A stretch of DNA of 64,000 bases from Chthoniobacter flavus Ellin428. Lineage in GTDB: Bacteria > Verrucomicrobiota > Verrucomicrobiia > Chthoniobacterales > Chthoniobacteraceae. Shown piece after piece: positions 19,096-26,783 of this stretch. Numbering within the stretch: the stretch's first letter is position 1; each line of letters begins with the position of its first letter. Under the pieces are notes generated by a model. The model saw nothing but the letters and a program-made list of their open reading frames with translations, was not told where the DNA came from and did no database searches. A program made the translations under genes and the position numbers. Location: contig NZ_ABVL01000006.1 in assembly GCF_000173075.1 (NCBI RefSeq), forward strand, positions 186,001-250,000. The letters are read 5' to 3'.

Positions 19096-20304
19096 ATGAC
19101 CGAGCCGACCAGCCCTCAACACCTTTTTCCGCCGGGAGTGACACCCGGTCCGGTGGACCTCTCCATCGTCATTCCGGCGATGAATGAGGAGGTGACGATC
19201 GGTGAGTTCGTCGATTGGTGCCGTGAGGGATTGGCCAAGGCCGGCGTGTCGGGACAAATTCTCATCGTCGACAGTTCCACCGACCAGACGCCGCGGATCG
19301 CCGTGGAGCGAGGCGCGGAAGTGTTATGTGTCCCCAAGCGTGGACTCGGCCGCGCTTATATCGATGCCATTCCTTTCATCCGCGGAAAATGGATCGTGAT
19401 GGGCGATGCGGATCTCACTTACGATTTCCGCGAACTCGCTCCGTTCGTGGAGCAGTTCCGCAAGGGGGCGGAATTCGTGATGGGCAGCCGCTTTCATGGT
19501 TCCATCGAGAGTGGGGCGATGCCTCCGCTGCACCAGTATTTCGGCACACCGCTGACCACGTGGATTTTGAATGTCATCTACCACAGCAGGTATTCCGACA
19601 TTCATTGCGGCATGCGCGGTCTCACCGCGGAAGCCTTGCAGCGCATCGATCTCCAATCGCAGTCCTGGGAATATGCCAGCGAGATGGTGCTGAAGGCGGC
19701 GCGCCTCGGCCTGCGCATCGCCGAGGTGCCGGTGAAATTTTACAAAGATCGCGAAGGGCGCATGAGCCACCATCGACGCATGGGCTGGCTGTCGCCGTGG
19801 ATCGCCGGATGGATCAATCTCAAGGTGATGCTGGTTTATTCGCCCGATTCCTTCCTGCTCAAGCCGGGCGTCGTCCTCCTCGCCTTGGGTCTCGGGTTGA
19901 CCTTGCTCCTCGTCGGCGGCCCGGTGCAAATCGGCCCCATCGTTTTCAGCCTCTACTGGATGTTGCTTGGGCTGACCTGCGCGACTTTGGGTTACAGTTG
20001 TGTGCAGATCGGCGTGCTGGCGCGCATCCTTCACCGGCTGCGGCCTGGTTTCGCGCAACGCATCCAGACGCTGCTGACCTATAACCGTGGAATGATCATT
20101 GCCGGCAGCATGACCCTGCTCGGTGTCATTCTGGGTGGGATCCTACTGGTCAATTACATCTCGGGCGGTTTGCGGCTCTCGACCATCTGGCATCCCGCCA
20201 TCTTCGGCCTGCTCCTCATCATCCTCGGTTTCCAAACGTTCTGCTTCACGCTACTCGTCGAAATGACCCAGCGTGTGGTTGTCACTCCCCGTTCCAATGT
20301 CTGA
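19096..20304 (+). CDS. GT2 glycosyltransferase with C-terminal membrane spans (dolichol-phosphate mannosyltransferase-like)
   Basis: 402 residues from ATG 19096; GTG 19090 is also possible. The GT2 core has LSIVIPAMNEEVTIGEFVDW, ILIVDSSTDQTP, GKWIVMGDADLTYDF (DxD) and SDIHCGMRGLTAEAL. From ~residue 255 come four hydrophobic segments (VVLLALGLGLTLLLVGG; FSLYWMLLGLTCATLGY; a third; a fourth near the end). This architecture belongs to enzymes that load a sugar on a polyprenyl phosphate, supplying GT-C transferases such as those upstream. It overlaps the next gene by eight bases. Confidence 0.87.
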   Translation: MTEPTSPQHLFPPGVTPGPVDLSIVIPAMNEEVTIGEFVDWCREGLAKAGVSGQILIVDSSTDQTPRIAVERGAEVLCVPKRGLGRAYIDAIPFIRGKWIVMGDADLTYDFRELAPFVEQFRKGAEFVMGSRFHGSIESGAMPPLHQYFGTPLTTWILNVIYHSRYSDIHCGMRGLTAEALQRIDLQSQSWEYASEMVLKAARLGLRIAEVPVKFYKDREGRMSHHRRMGWLSPWIAGWINLKVMLVYSPDSFLLKPGVVLLALGLGLTLLLVGGPVQIGPIVFSLYWMLLGLTCATLGYSCVQIGVLARILHRLRPGFAQRIQTLLTYNRGMIIAGSMTLLGVILGGILLVNYISGGLRLSTIWHPAIFGLLLIILGFQTFCFTLLVEMTQRVVVTPRSNV

Positions 20305-21076
20305 CTCGACCACCGCGAAACACGATGACTGGGACACGCATTGGGACCGCTATGCCGAGGCGGCAACCCTCAACCCGGCCCAGCGCATGCGGCACGAGTA
20401 CGTCAGCGACTGGCTGGTGAAAGTCGCTCCGAATAAAGAGGCGCACATTTTGGATATCGGCAGCGGCCAGGGCGACATGGTGCGCTTGCTCCACTTGCTA
20501 TTGCCCGACGCGCAATTCATGGGCATCGAACTGAGCGAGAGCGGGGTGGAGATCTCGAAGCGCAAGGTGCCCTCCGCCAAGTTTCTCGTCGCCGATCTTT
20601 TTCATCCGGGAGCGGATTTGCTGCCCTATACCGGCTGGGCCACCCACGCAGTGTGTTCGGAAGTCCTCGAGCACGTCGACGACCCGGTAGCGTTTCTGCG
20701 CCAGGCGCAGCCCTATCTGGCCCAGGGGGCGCGGATCATGGTCACGGTCCCCGGTGGTCCAATGTCGGCGTTCGATCGGCACATTGGGCACCGCCAGCAT
20801 TTTACCCGCGAATCGATTGCCCGTGTGCTCTCCGCAGCGGGTTTCCAGATCGAGGAAACACACTCGATCGGTTTCCCCTTCTTCAATTTGTATCGCCTCA
20901 CGGTGATCGCGCGTGGTGAGAAACTGGTCGATGACATCCGGTCCGGTTCGACGGCTGGCCATTCTGGGCTCGCGAAATTCGTCATGAAAGTTTTTCGCTT
21001 TCTGTTTCGCTTCAATCTCCCCTCGACGCCGTTTGGCTGGCAGGTTGTCGCCATCGCACGCAAGGCATCTCCATGA
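20297..21076 (+). CDS. Class I SAM-dependent methyltransferase
   Basis: 259 residues from ATG 20297 (MSDSTTAKHDDWDTHW). Motif I is ILDIGSGQGDMVRLLHLL, with an acidic residue in FMGIELSESGVE; the core motif is HAVCSEVLEHVDDPVAF, followed by RIMVTVPGG. The segment GPMSAFDRHIGHRQHFT is typical of methyltransferases in polysaccharide loci. It overlaps both neighbours by a few bases, so it is translationally coupled in the operon. Confidence 0.86.
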   Translation: MSDSTTAKHDDWDTHWDRYAEAATLNPAQRMRHEYVSDWLVKVAPNKEAHILDIGSGQGDMVRLLHLLLPDAQFMGIELSESGVEISKRKVPSAKFLVADLFHPGADLLPYTGWATHAVCSEVLEHVDDPVAFLRQAQPYLAQGARIMVTVPGGPMSAFDRHIGHRQHFTRESIARVLSAAGFQIEETHSIGFPFFNLYRLTVIARGEKLVDDIRSGSTAGHSGLAKFVMKVFRFLFRFNLPSTPFGWQVVAIARKASP

Positions 21077-22056
21077 TCATCACACGTTCTCCTCTCCGTA
21101 TTTCGCTCGGTGGCGGCGGCACGGACCTGCCGTCGTACTATGAGGAGCACGGTGGCTTTCTCATCGCCGCGGCGATTGACAAGCACGTTTACATCAACGT
21201 CCACCGGCGCTTTGAGGAAGGCTATGTCCTGAAATACTCGCAATACGAGGCCACCCATGAGGTCGAAGAGATCAAGCACCCGATTATCCGCGAGTCGCTC
21301 AAATTGCTGAATGTGCCCGAGCGCAATCTCGAGATCACTTCGATGGCGGATATCCCCGCCGGCACCGGGCTCGGTTCCTCTGGAAGCTTCACCACGGCGT
21401 TGCTCAAGGCGCTGCACACGTTGCGCAAGAATATCGTGCGCCCGTCGGAAATCGCCGCGCAGGCCTGCCAGATCGAGATCGAGAAACTGCACGAACCGGT
21501 GGGCAAGCAGGATCAATACATCGCCGCAGTCGGAGGCGTGACTTCGTTTCACTTCCTGCCCGGCGGCTCGGTGGAGATTTTGCCAGTCGAACTGGCCGAG
21601 GAGACGCTCTTCAATTTGCAGGACAACCTGCTGATGTTCTTCACCGGCTACACCCGTTCGGCTTCGAAAATTTTGAAGGAGCAGGACGACAAGACCAAGG
21701 GACTCGACAAATCCATGGTGGAGAATTTGCACTTCGTGAAAGAGCTCGGTGTGCAGAGCAAGGACGCATTGGAGGCCGGCGACCTGCACGAATTTGCCCG
21801 GCTTATGGACGTGCACTGGCAGCGCAAAAAGGAACGCTCCGGCGGAATGAGCAATTCGGAGATCAACGCGTGGTACGATTACGCGATGGTGAATGGCGCT
21901 CTCGGCGGAAAACTCATTGGCGCGGGCGGCGGTGGGTTCCTGATGTTTTATACCGAGGAGGTCACGCGGTTGCGGCGGGCGATGCGGGAGAAGGGACTGC
22001 GGGAGGTCCGCATTCGTTTTGATTTCGAAGGGACCAAGATCGTCGCGCAGGATTGA
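21073..22056 (+). CDS. hddA: GHMP kinase, D-glycero-alpha-D-manno-heptose-7-phosphate kinase type
   Basis: 327 residues overlapping the preceding stop (ATGA). It begins MIITRSPLRISLGGGGTDLP, the characteristic start of HddA-type GHMP kinases. The ATP-binding GHMP motif is IPAGTGLGSSGSFTTAL, and the C-terminal glycine loop is GALGGKLIGAGGGGFLM. HddA phosphorylates heptose 7-phosphate at C1 with alpha configuration in GDP-heptose synthesis. The assignment is strengthened by the following HddC-, GmhA- and GmhB-like genes. A fucokinase-like role is a weaker alternative. Confidence 0.87.
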   Translation: MIITRSPLRISLGGGGTDLPSYYEEHGGFLIAAAIDKHVYINVHRRFEEGYVLKYSQYEATHEVEEIKHPIIRESLKLLNVPERNLEITSMADIPAGTGLGSSGSFTTALLKALHTLRKNIVRPSEIAAQACQIEIEKLHEPVGKQDQYIAAVGGVTSFHFLPGGSVEILPVELAEETLFNLQDNLLMFFTGYTRSASKILKEQDDKTKGLDKSMVENLHFVKELGVQSKDALEAGDLHEFARLMDVHWQRKKERSGGMSNSEINAWYDYAMVNGALGGKLIGAGGGGFLMFYTEEVTRLRRAMREKGLREVRIRFDFEGTKIVAQD

Positions 22057-22065
22057 CGTTTCGCG

Positions 22066-22782
22066 ATGAGCCTTGATTCCACACCAGTGGCCATCCTGGC
22101 CGGCGGACTCGCGATGCGGTTGCGGCCGATCACCGAGAAAATTCCCAAGGCGCTGGTCAGCGTGGCGGGGGAACCTTTTCTCGCGCATCAGCTTCGTCTG
22201 CTGCACGCCCGTGGGTTGCGGCGGGTGGTCCTGTGTGTCGGCTATCTGGGTGAAATGATCGAGCGCGACTTTGGTGATGGCGCAGCTTTCGACATGGAGC
22301 TGCGCTATTCGTTCGACGGACCGAAATTGCTCGGCACCGGAGGCGCGCTCCGGCAGGCGTTGCCCATGCTGGGCGACGAATTCTTCGTCCTCTATGGCGA
22401 CTCCTATCTGCCGATCGATTACGCGGCGGTGCTCACGACCTTTCATGCCAGCGGGCAGCCCGGCTTGATGACGGTCTTTCGCAACGACGATGCCTGGGAC
22501 ACGAGCAACGTCCATTTCGCCGATGGTCGCATCGTGCGTTACGACAAGCGCGAGCGGACCCCGGAGATGCGGCACATCGACTACGGACTCGGAGTTTTCC
22601 GCGCGTCGATTTTTGCCGCGCGACCGGAGGGTGAGGCGTTCGACCTTGCCGACGTGCAGCGCGAACTGGTTGCCAAAAACGCCCTCGCCGGGCATGAAGT
22701 CTTCCAACGCTTTTACGAGGTCGGCTCCCACGCCGGCCTCGCCGAACTCGAAACCCTCCTTCACCAAGGAAAATCCCTATGA
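22066..22782 (+). CDS. hddC: Sugar-1-phosphate nucleotidyltransferase (HddC-like, heptose-1-phosphate guanylyltransferase)
   Basis: 238 residues. The N-terminal nucleotidyltransferase motif is AILAGGLAMRLRPITEKIPK, slightly diverged from GGxGTRL since A-M replaces G-T. Others: KALVSVAGEPFL, LLGTGGALRQALPML, FFVLYGDSYLPIDYAAV (metal-binding Asp). Such short RfbA-like enzymes in heptose clusters transfer GMP to heptose 1-phosphate. It lies nine bases after hddA and overlaps the next start by four. GDP versus another nucleotide cannot be proven here. Confidence 0.8.
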   Translation: MSLDSTPVAILAGGLAMRLRPITEKIPKALVSVAGEPFLAHQLRLLHARGLRRVVLCVGYLGEMIERDFGDGAAFDMELRYSFDGPKLLGTGGALRQALPMLGDEFFVLYGDSYLPIDYAAVLTTFHASGQPGLMTVFRNDDAWDTSNVHFADGRIVRYDKRERTPEMRHIDYGLGVFRASIFAARPEGEAFDLADVQRELVAKNALAGHEVFQRFYEVGSHAGLAELETLLHQGKSL

Positions 22783-23375
22783 GCTACTCCGCGCAGCACC
22801 TCGCCGAAACCCGCAACATCGTCGAACAACTGGATCCTGTGTTGCTGGAAAAGGTCGTCGAAGGACTGGCCAACGTGCGCGAGCGCGGCGGCCGGCTTTT
22901 CATCCTCGGTGTCGGCGGCAGTGCGGCGAACGCCTCGCACGCCGTGAATGACTTCCGCAAGATTTGCGGGTTCGAGGCTTATGCGCCGACGGACAATGTC
23001 TCCGAGCTGACCGCGCGAACGAATGACGAAGGCTGGGCCACGGTGTTTGCCGAATGGCTGCGGGGCAGCCGCGTCAATGGCAAGGATGGCCTGCTCATCT
23101 TTTCCGTCGGTGGCGGCAATCTGGAAAAGAACGTGAGCCCGAATCTCGTCGAGGCCCTGAAAGTCGCGAAGGACGTAGGCGCCGCGGTCTTCGGCATCGT
23201 GGGCAAAGACGGTGGCTACACCGCGCAAGTCGCGGACGCCGCGGTCATCATTCCCACGGTCAACCCAACGAACATCACGCCTCATTCCGAAGCGTTCCAA
23301 GGCGTCGTCTGGCATCTCTTTGTGTCGCATCCGCGGCTGAAGGTTGCGCAGACCAAATGGGAAAGCGTGAAGTAA
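22779..23375 (+). CDS. gmhA: SIS-domain phosphosugar isomerase (GmhA-like)
   Basis: 198 residues; ATGA overlap with the preceding gene. The SIS core shows LFILGVGGSAANASHAVNDF and LLIFSVGGGNLEKNVSPNL, with the serine-rich sugar-phosphate loops seen in sedoheptulose-7-phosphate isomerase. The C-terminal TPHSEAFQGVVWHLFVSHP contains histidines that could be catalytic. In context with hddA, hddC and gmhB it most likely isomerises sedoheptulose 7-phosphate to manno-heptose 7-phosphate. It is divergent from the proteobacterial GmhA, so the symbol is by context. Confidence 0.78.
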   Translation: MSYSAQHLAETRNIVEQLDPVLLEKVVEGLANVRERGGRLFILGVGGSAANASHAVNDFRKICGFEAYAPTDNVSELTARTNDEGWATVFAEWLRGSRVNGKDGLLIFSVGGGNLEKNVSPNLVEALKVAKDVGAAVFGIVGKDGGYTAQVADAAVIIPTVNPTNITPHSEAFQGVVWHLFVSHPRLKVAQTKWESVK

Positions 23376-23379
23376 GATC

Positions 23380-23910
23380 GTGAAACGCGCCGTCTTCCTC
23401 GACCGCGATGGCGTCATCAACCGCCCACTCGTGCGGGACGGAAAACCCTATCCGCCCGCGAGCATCGCGGAATTTGAAATACTTCCCGGCGTGGCAGAAG
23501 CCTGTGCGCGCTTGAAGGCTGCCGGCTGGCTGCTCGTGGTCGCGACGAACCAACCCGACGTAGGCCGCGGCACCCAGCGGCGGGAAGAAGTGGAAGCCAT
23601 GCACGCGGCGATGTGCGGGCGGTTGCCATTCGATCGCGTGGAAGTGTGCTACGACCCCGGTCAGGGCCAACCATCGGAATTCCGCAAACCGGCGCCCGGT
23701 ATGCTGCTCCGCGCTGCCCGCGAATTGGACATCGACCTCGCGCAGAGCTGGATGATCGGCGACCGCTGGCGCGACATCGATTGTGGCGCCGCCGCCGGCT
23801 GCCGCACCATTTTCATCGACTACGGCTACGATGAAAAACTGCGTGCCCAGCCGAGTCACCGTGCGGCGAGCCTGCTGGAAGCCAGCGCGATCGTGCTGAG
23901 CGGCGTCTAG
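23380..23910 (+). CDS. gmhB: HAD-family D,D-heptose 1,7-bisphosphate phosphatase (GmhB-like)
   Basis: 176 residues from GTG 23380, four bases after the isomerase stop. HAD motif I is FLDRDGVIN (DxD), motif II is VVATNQPDVGRG, motif III is around FRKPAPGML (Lys), and motif IV is WMIGDRWRDIDCGAAAG. The short cap and FLDRDGVIN are hallmarks of GmhB/HisB-N phosphatases. It would remove the C7 phosphate of heptose bisphosphate, completing the four-gene heptose set. It is the last gene of the plus-strand operon; the next gene converges. Confidence 0.87.
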   Translation: MKRAVFLDRDGVINRPLVRDGKPYPPASIAEFEILPGVAEACARLKAAGWLLVVATNQPDVGRGTQRREEVEAMHAAMCGRLPFDRVEVCYDPGQGQPSEFRKPAPGMLLRAARELDIDLAQSWMIGDRWRDIDCGAAAGCRTIFIDYGYDEKLRAQPSHRAASLLEASAIVLSGV

Positions 23911-23911
23911 T

Positions 23912-25321
23912 TCAGATCATATATTCCATCACCGCTTCCTCCGCCTCGAGCGTCGGTGGCTGGCCGAGGAGTGTCTCCGCCACCCGACGAGCCTGCCCAC
24001 GCAACTCCGGCACGGCGACGGTTTCCCACAGTGTGCCCTTCAATAACGGGCCAAGGGCGAGCAGCAACGAGGAGTATTGCCCCGTGCTATCGATGGCGAT
24101 GTGATCCGGGGCGACGCGCACTCCCATATCCATGTCGTCGCTCGTAATGAGCCCGCGCTGAAGAAGATTCTGCAGCAGCCCGGACCGCGTGGCGCTGAAG
24201 CGCGATTGCGGGCCGGTGGCATTGATGACGAGGTCGCCGGTCACGGGAGGACCATCGCTCAAGTGGACCCGCACTCGCGTGTTGGCGGCCTCGAGGCGCA
24301 CGATATTGGCCGCGTGCACTTCCAACTGGCCGGTGAGTTGCGCGCTGGTGACCTGCGCGTGAATCTCCGGGGCGATGCGATGACGCAGTACATTCCAGCG
24401 CGCGGCCCATTTGCTGGCGAAGGTCAGGCGGTCGTCCAGGGATAGCCGTTGCCAGATGCGTTGAGTGTGCGGCCGCATCTTGTCCACGATGATGGCCGGA
24501 TTCGCACCGAGGTCGCGCAACCGTGCGCAGTGCTCCTCCATGAGCGCGAGCAGTTTCGTTAGGCCGAGTTCCGCGAGATCGACTTCCGCTGGCGGAAAAT
24601 TCGGATATTCGACGCCGCGAAAGTGCGCGTGCGGCAGCCAGCCGTGGCGGGAGATGGCGTGGATGGCGCCGTGCCATCCCAGCGCCCGGAGCGTGAGGAC
24701 AGCGTCGACTGTGGTGAGGCCCGCGCCGAGCAGCACAACGCTGCCGCCGTGCGCGGGTAGTCGTTGATGCCAGGATTCCCATGGATTGCCGACCCATGCA
24801 GGGTGCGCCGTCAGCGATTCCGCGCCCGGTAATGCCGCGGGAATTTCATTTCCGCACGCGAGGACGATGCGGTCTGCGGTGAGGCGCCCGCCGCTTTGCA
24901 GATGCATCTCGCCATTGGGCTCGATGTCCGTGACCGTGTCTTCCCGGAACTCGACTTTCGTCGAGGTGAGTCCGTCTGGCGTTTGCAGATAGTGGTGCGC
25001 GATCGAGAGCAAATAGTCGCCGTAGACCATGCGCGGAATGAAACGCTCGCGCAGTTCGTGCGTGGGCACGGCATCGTAGTCCGATCGAGTGCGCAGCCAT
25101 TGCAGGAAATGATCCGGTTGGTCCGGGAAGGCGGACATGTTGCGCGCGGCAACATTGAGCAGGTGCTCCGTGCGCCGCGTCCCGTAGGCAACGCCCCGAC
25201 CGGTGGGGCGCTGCGTATTGATAATGGTGACGCGGATTGGCTGGCGGGCGAGTCGGGCCAGATTCGCGGCGGTCATGACGCCGCTGAATCCGCCGCCAAT
25301 GATTGCGATACGAGAGGTCAT
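23912..25321 (-). CDS. FAD/NAD(P)-binding oxidoreductase (FAD-NAD(P)-binding domain family)
   Basis: 469 residues. The N-terminal dinucleotide motif is IAIIGGGFSGVMTAANLA. GRGVAYGTRRTEHLLNVAAR is the signature of the FAD_NAD(P)-binding family (PF13454-like) found in YdhS/HcaD-like hypothetical oxidoreductases. GSVVLLGAGLTTVDAVLTL is a second Rossmann motif for NAD(P), and DLVINATGPQS is a third conserved loop. The substrate is unknown. It converges with the heptose operon, the stops being one base apart, and sits downstream of the Tat-exported Gfo/Idh gene with a 24-base gap, so the two may be co-transcribed. Confidence 0.83.
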   Translation of the reverse strand: MTSRIAIIGGGFSGVMTAANLARLARQPIRVTIINTQRPTGRGVAYGTRRTEHLLNVAARNMSAFPDQPDHFLQWLRTRSDYDAVPTHELRERFIPRMVYGDYLLSIAHHYLQTPDGLTSTKVEFREDTVTDIEPNGEMHLQSGGRLTADRIVLACGNEIPAALPGAESLTAHPAWVGNPWESWHQRLPAHGGSVVLLGAGLTTVDAVLTLRALGWHGAIHAISRHGWLPHAHFRGVEYPNFPPAEVDLAELGLTKLLALMEEHCARLRDLGANPAIIVDKMRPHTQRIWQRLSLDDRLTFASKWAARWNVLRHRIAPEIHAQVTSAQLTGQLEVHAANIVRLEAANTRVRVHLSDGPPVTGDLVINATGPQSRFSATRSGLLQNLLQRGLITSDDMDMGVRVAPDHIAIDSTGQYSSLLLALGPLLKGTLWETVAVPELRGQARRVAETLLGQPPTLEAEEAVMEYMI

Positions 25322-25345
25322 TGAAGAGAGGCGTGAACCTCTCGA

Positions 25346-26680
25346 TCAAAAGGCCACCGTCCGGCCCGGGATGGCCACTGGATAGTTGCCGTCGGCGTCG
25401 GGCGTCACGGGAGGCGCCATCTCCCAGGTCACTTCTTCGGGCATGAGCTGGAGCTTGGAATTGATCGCCTCGTCCCACTCCACCGATTTCCCCGAATACA
25501 CGGCCATGCGGCCGAGGATCGCGGTCATCGTGCTCATCGCGGCGATTTCGAGTTCGTTGTACGGCTTGTCGTTGCGAATCGCCTCCATGAGTGGAAAATG
25601 CTCGAGCTGATGCCCGTCCTCGATTTGCTTCAACCGCAGTTCCCAGGCATTCGGCCCGGTGATACGGAAGAGGCGCGACCCCACGTTGAGATCCGCGCGC
25701 CCCTTCGTGCCGACCACATGCTCGCTGACTTCCTGATAAGTGCCAGGTTGCCCTTGCCGGCATTGGCTGGAGAGCTTCGAGCCATCGGCGTATTCGTATT
25801 CCACGAAAAAGTGATCGAAAATTTGGCCGTGCAGCTTCTTGTCATTGCGCACCTGCCGGCCGCCCATCCCTTGCGCGCGCACCGGGTGGCCTTGTTTGAT
25901 CCAGTTGATGATGTCGATGTTGTGGATGTGCTGATCGACGATGAAGTCACCGGAGATCCAGGTAAAATAGTACCAGTTGCGGAGCTGATATTGCAGCTCA
26001 CCCTCGCCGGGCAATCGTTCCAGGCCCGCGCGCGCGTTGCCCAGCCAGTAGCAGGTCATCGAGGTGATGTCGCCGACCGCGCCGTCGTGCAAACGTTTTA
26101 CCTCCTCGATGTAAGAAGGCTGATGATGCCGCTGCAACCCGACACCGATTTTGAGGTTCTTCTTCTTCGCTTCCTCCGCGGCGGCGAGGATGCGACGCAC
26201 GCCCGGGGCATCCACGGCGAGCGGTTTTTCGACGAAGACATGCTTTCCCTGACGCACGGCCTCCGCGAGATGATAGGGATGAAAGCCCTGCGGCGTGGTG
26301 ACGAAGACGAGATCGGCGAGGGCGATGGCGTGCTTGTAGGCGTCGAAGCCGATGAACTGATTGGCCATTGAGACGTCGACCTGGTCCGGATGCTGCGTCT
26401 TGAGAATCTGCAGGCTCTTGTCCAGCCGATCGCGTGAAATGTCCGCCATCGCGACGAGCCGGGCGCCTTTGCCGACGTTGAGGTTTTGATTGACGGCGCC
26501 CGTGCCCCGCCCGCCGCAGCCGACGAGGGCAAGCTTGAGTTCATCGCTGCCGGCGGCATGGGCGAAACGTTCGGCCGACAGCGCGGCGAGGGCCACGCCA
26601 CCGGCAGCGGCCTTGGAAGTGGTCTGGAGGAAATCCCGGCGGGAGAGTCCGGGGCGAGCGGAGTTCGGGGTGGAGTTCAT
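25346..26680 (-). CDS. Tat-exported Gfo/Idh/MocA-family oxidoreductase
   Basis: 444 residues with a twin-arginine signal (GLSRRDFLQTTSKAAAGGVA, then a stretch ending in AHAAG). The NAD-binding motif is LALVGCGGRGTGAVNQ, the family motif is HVFVEKPLAVDAPGV, and KIGVGLQRHHQPSYIEEV follows. Tat export implies the cofactor is loaded before export, as for periplasmic glucose-fructose oxidoreductase-like and N-acetylgalactosaminidase-like members of the family. It is divergent from the ROK repressor, shares its operator region, and is probably controlled by it. Sugar substrate unknown. Confidence 0.88.
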   Translation of the reverse strand: MNSTPNSARPGLSRRDFLQTTSKAAAGGVALAALSAERFAHAAGSDELKLALVGCGGRGTGAVNQNLNVGKGARLVAMADISRDRLDKSLQILKTQHPDQVDVSMANQFIGFDAYKHAIALADLVFVTTPQGFHPYHLAEAVRQGKHVFVEKPLAVDAPGVRRILAAAEEAKKKNLKIGVGLQRHHQPSYIEEVKRLHDGAVGDITSMTCYWLGNARAGLERLPGEGELQYQLRNWYYFTWISGDFIVDQHIHNIDIINWIKQGHPVRAQGMGGRQVRNDKKLHGQIFDHFFVEYEYADGSKLSSQCRQGQPGTYQEVSEHVVGTKGRADLNVGSRLFRITGPNAWELRLKQIEDGHQLEHFPLMEAIRNDKPYNELEIAAMSTMTAILGRMAVYSGKSVEWDEAINSKLQLMPEEVTWEMAPPVTPDADGNYPVAIPGRTVAF

Positions 26681-26693
26681 GATTGAGAGTTGA

Positions 26694-26723
26694 CTAATAA
26701 TTTCGAAATCGAAATAACGTCAA
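26694..26723 (-). promoter_or_regulatory. Predicted promoter of the Tat-Gfo/Idh gene with operator in the spacer
   Basis: Read on the minus strand: -35 TTGACG at 26718-26723, -10 TATTAG at 26694-26699, spacing 18. The spacer contains the 16-mer operator at 26700-26715. The predicted start is roughly ten bases before the ATG at 26680, a very short leader. Seen in sequence; promoter activity is inferred. Confidence 0.5.
26700..26715. promoter_or_regulatory. Operator copy 1 for the ROK repressor
   Basis: The 16-mer ATTTCGAAATCGAAAT is an exact inverted copy of the site at 26755-26770, 55 bases away. It contains the internal palindrome ATTTCGAAAT plus a further GAAAT half. A GC-poor site in GC-rich DNA between a repressor and its divergent target is a strong operator candidate. 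Confidence 0.7.
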
Positions 26724-26747
26724 GCAGGCAATTCGATAATTGGCGTG

Positions 26748-26776
26748 TTGACATATTTCGATTTCGAAATAACTAT
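26748..26776 (+). promoter_or_regulatory. Predicted promoter of the ROK gene with operator in the spacer
   Basis: A consensus -35 TTGACA at 26748-26753 and a weak -10 AACTAT at 26771-26776, spacing 17. The spacer is filled by the second operator. The expected start would fall at about 26783, practically on the ATG at 26784, so the message may be leaderless; no Shine-Dalgarno sequence is visible. Confidence 0.55.
26755..26770. promoter_or_regulatory. Operator copy 2 for the ROK repressor
   Basis: The 16-mer ATTTCGATTTCGAAAT is the exact reverse complement of operator copy 1. It lies entirely between the -35 and -10 of the repressor's own promoter, consistent with autorepression. A weaker related palindrome (CAATTCGATAATTG, 26729-26742) lies between the two copies. 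Confidence 0.7.
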
Positions 26777-26783
26777 CGCTTCC

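Noticed and set aside
20713..22767. 684-residue minus-strand open frame
   Set aside because: Antisense to the methyltransferase, hddA and hddC genes, which have real motifs and operon overlaps.
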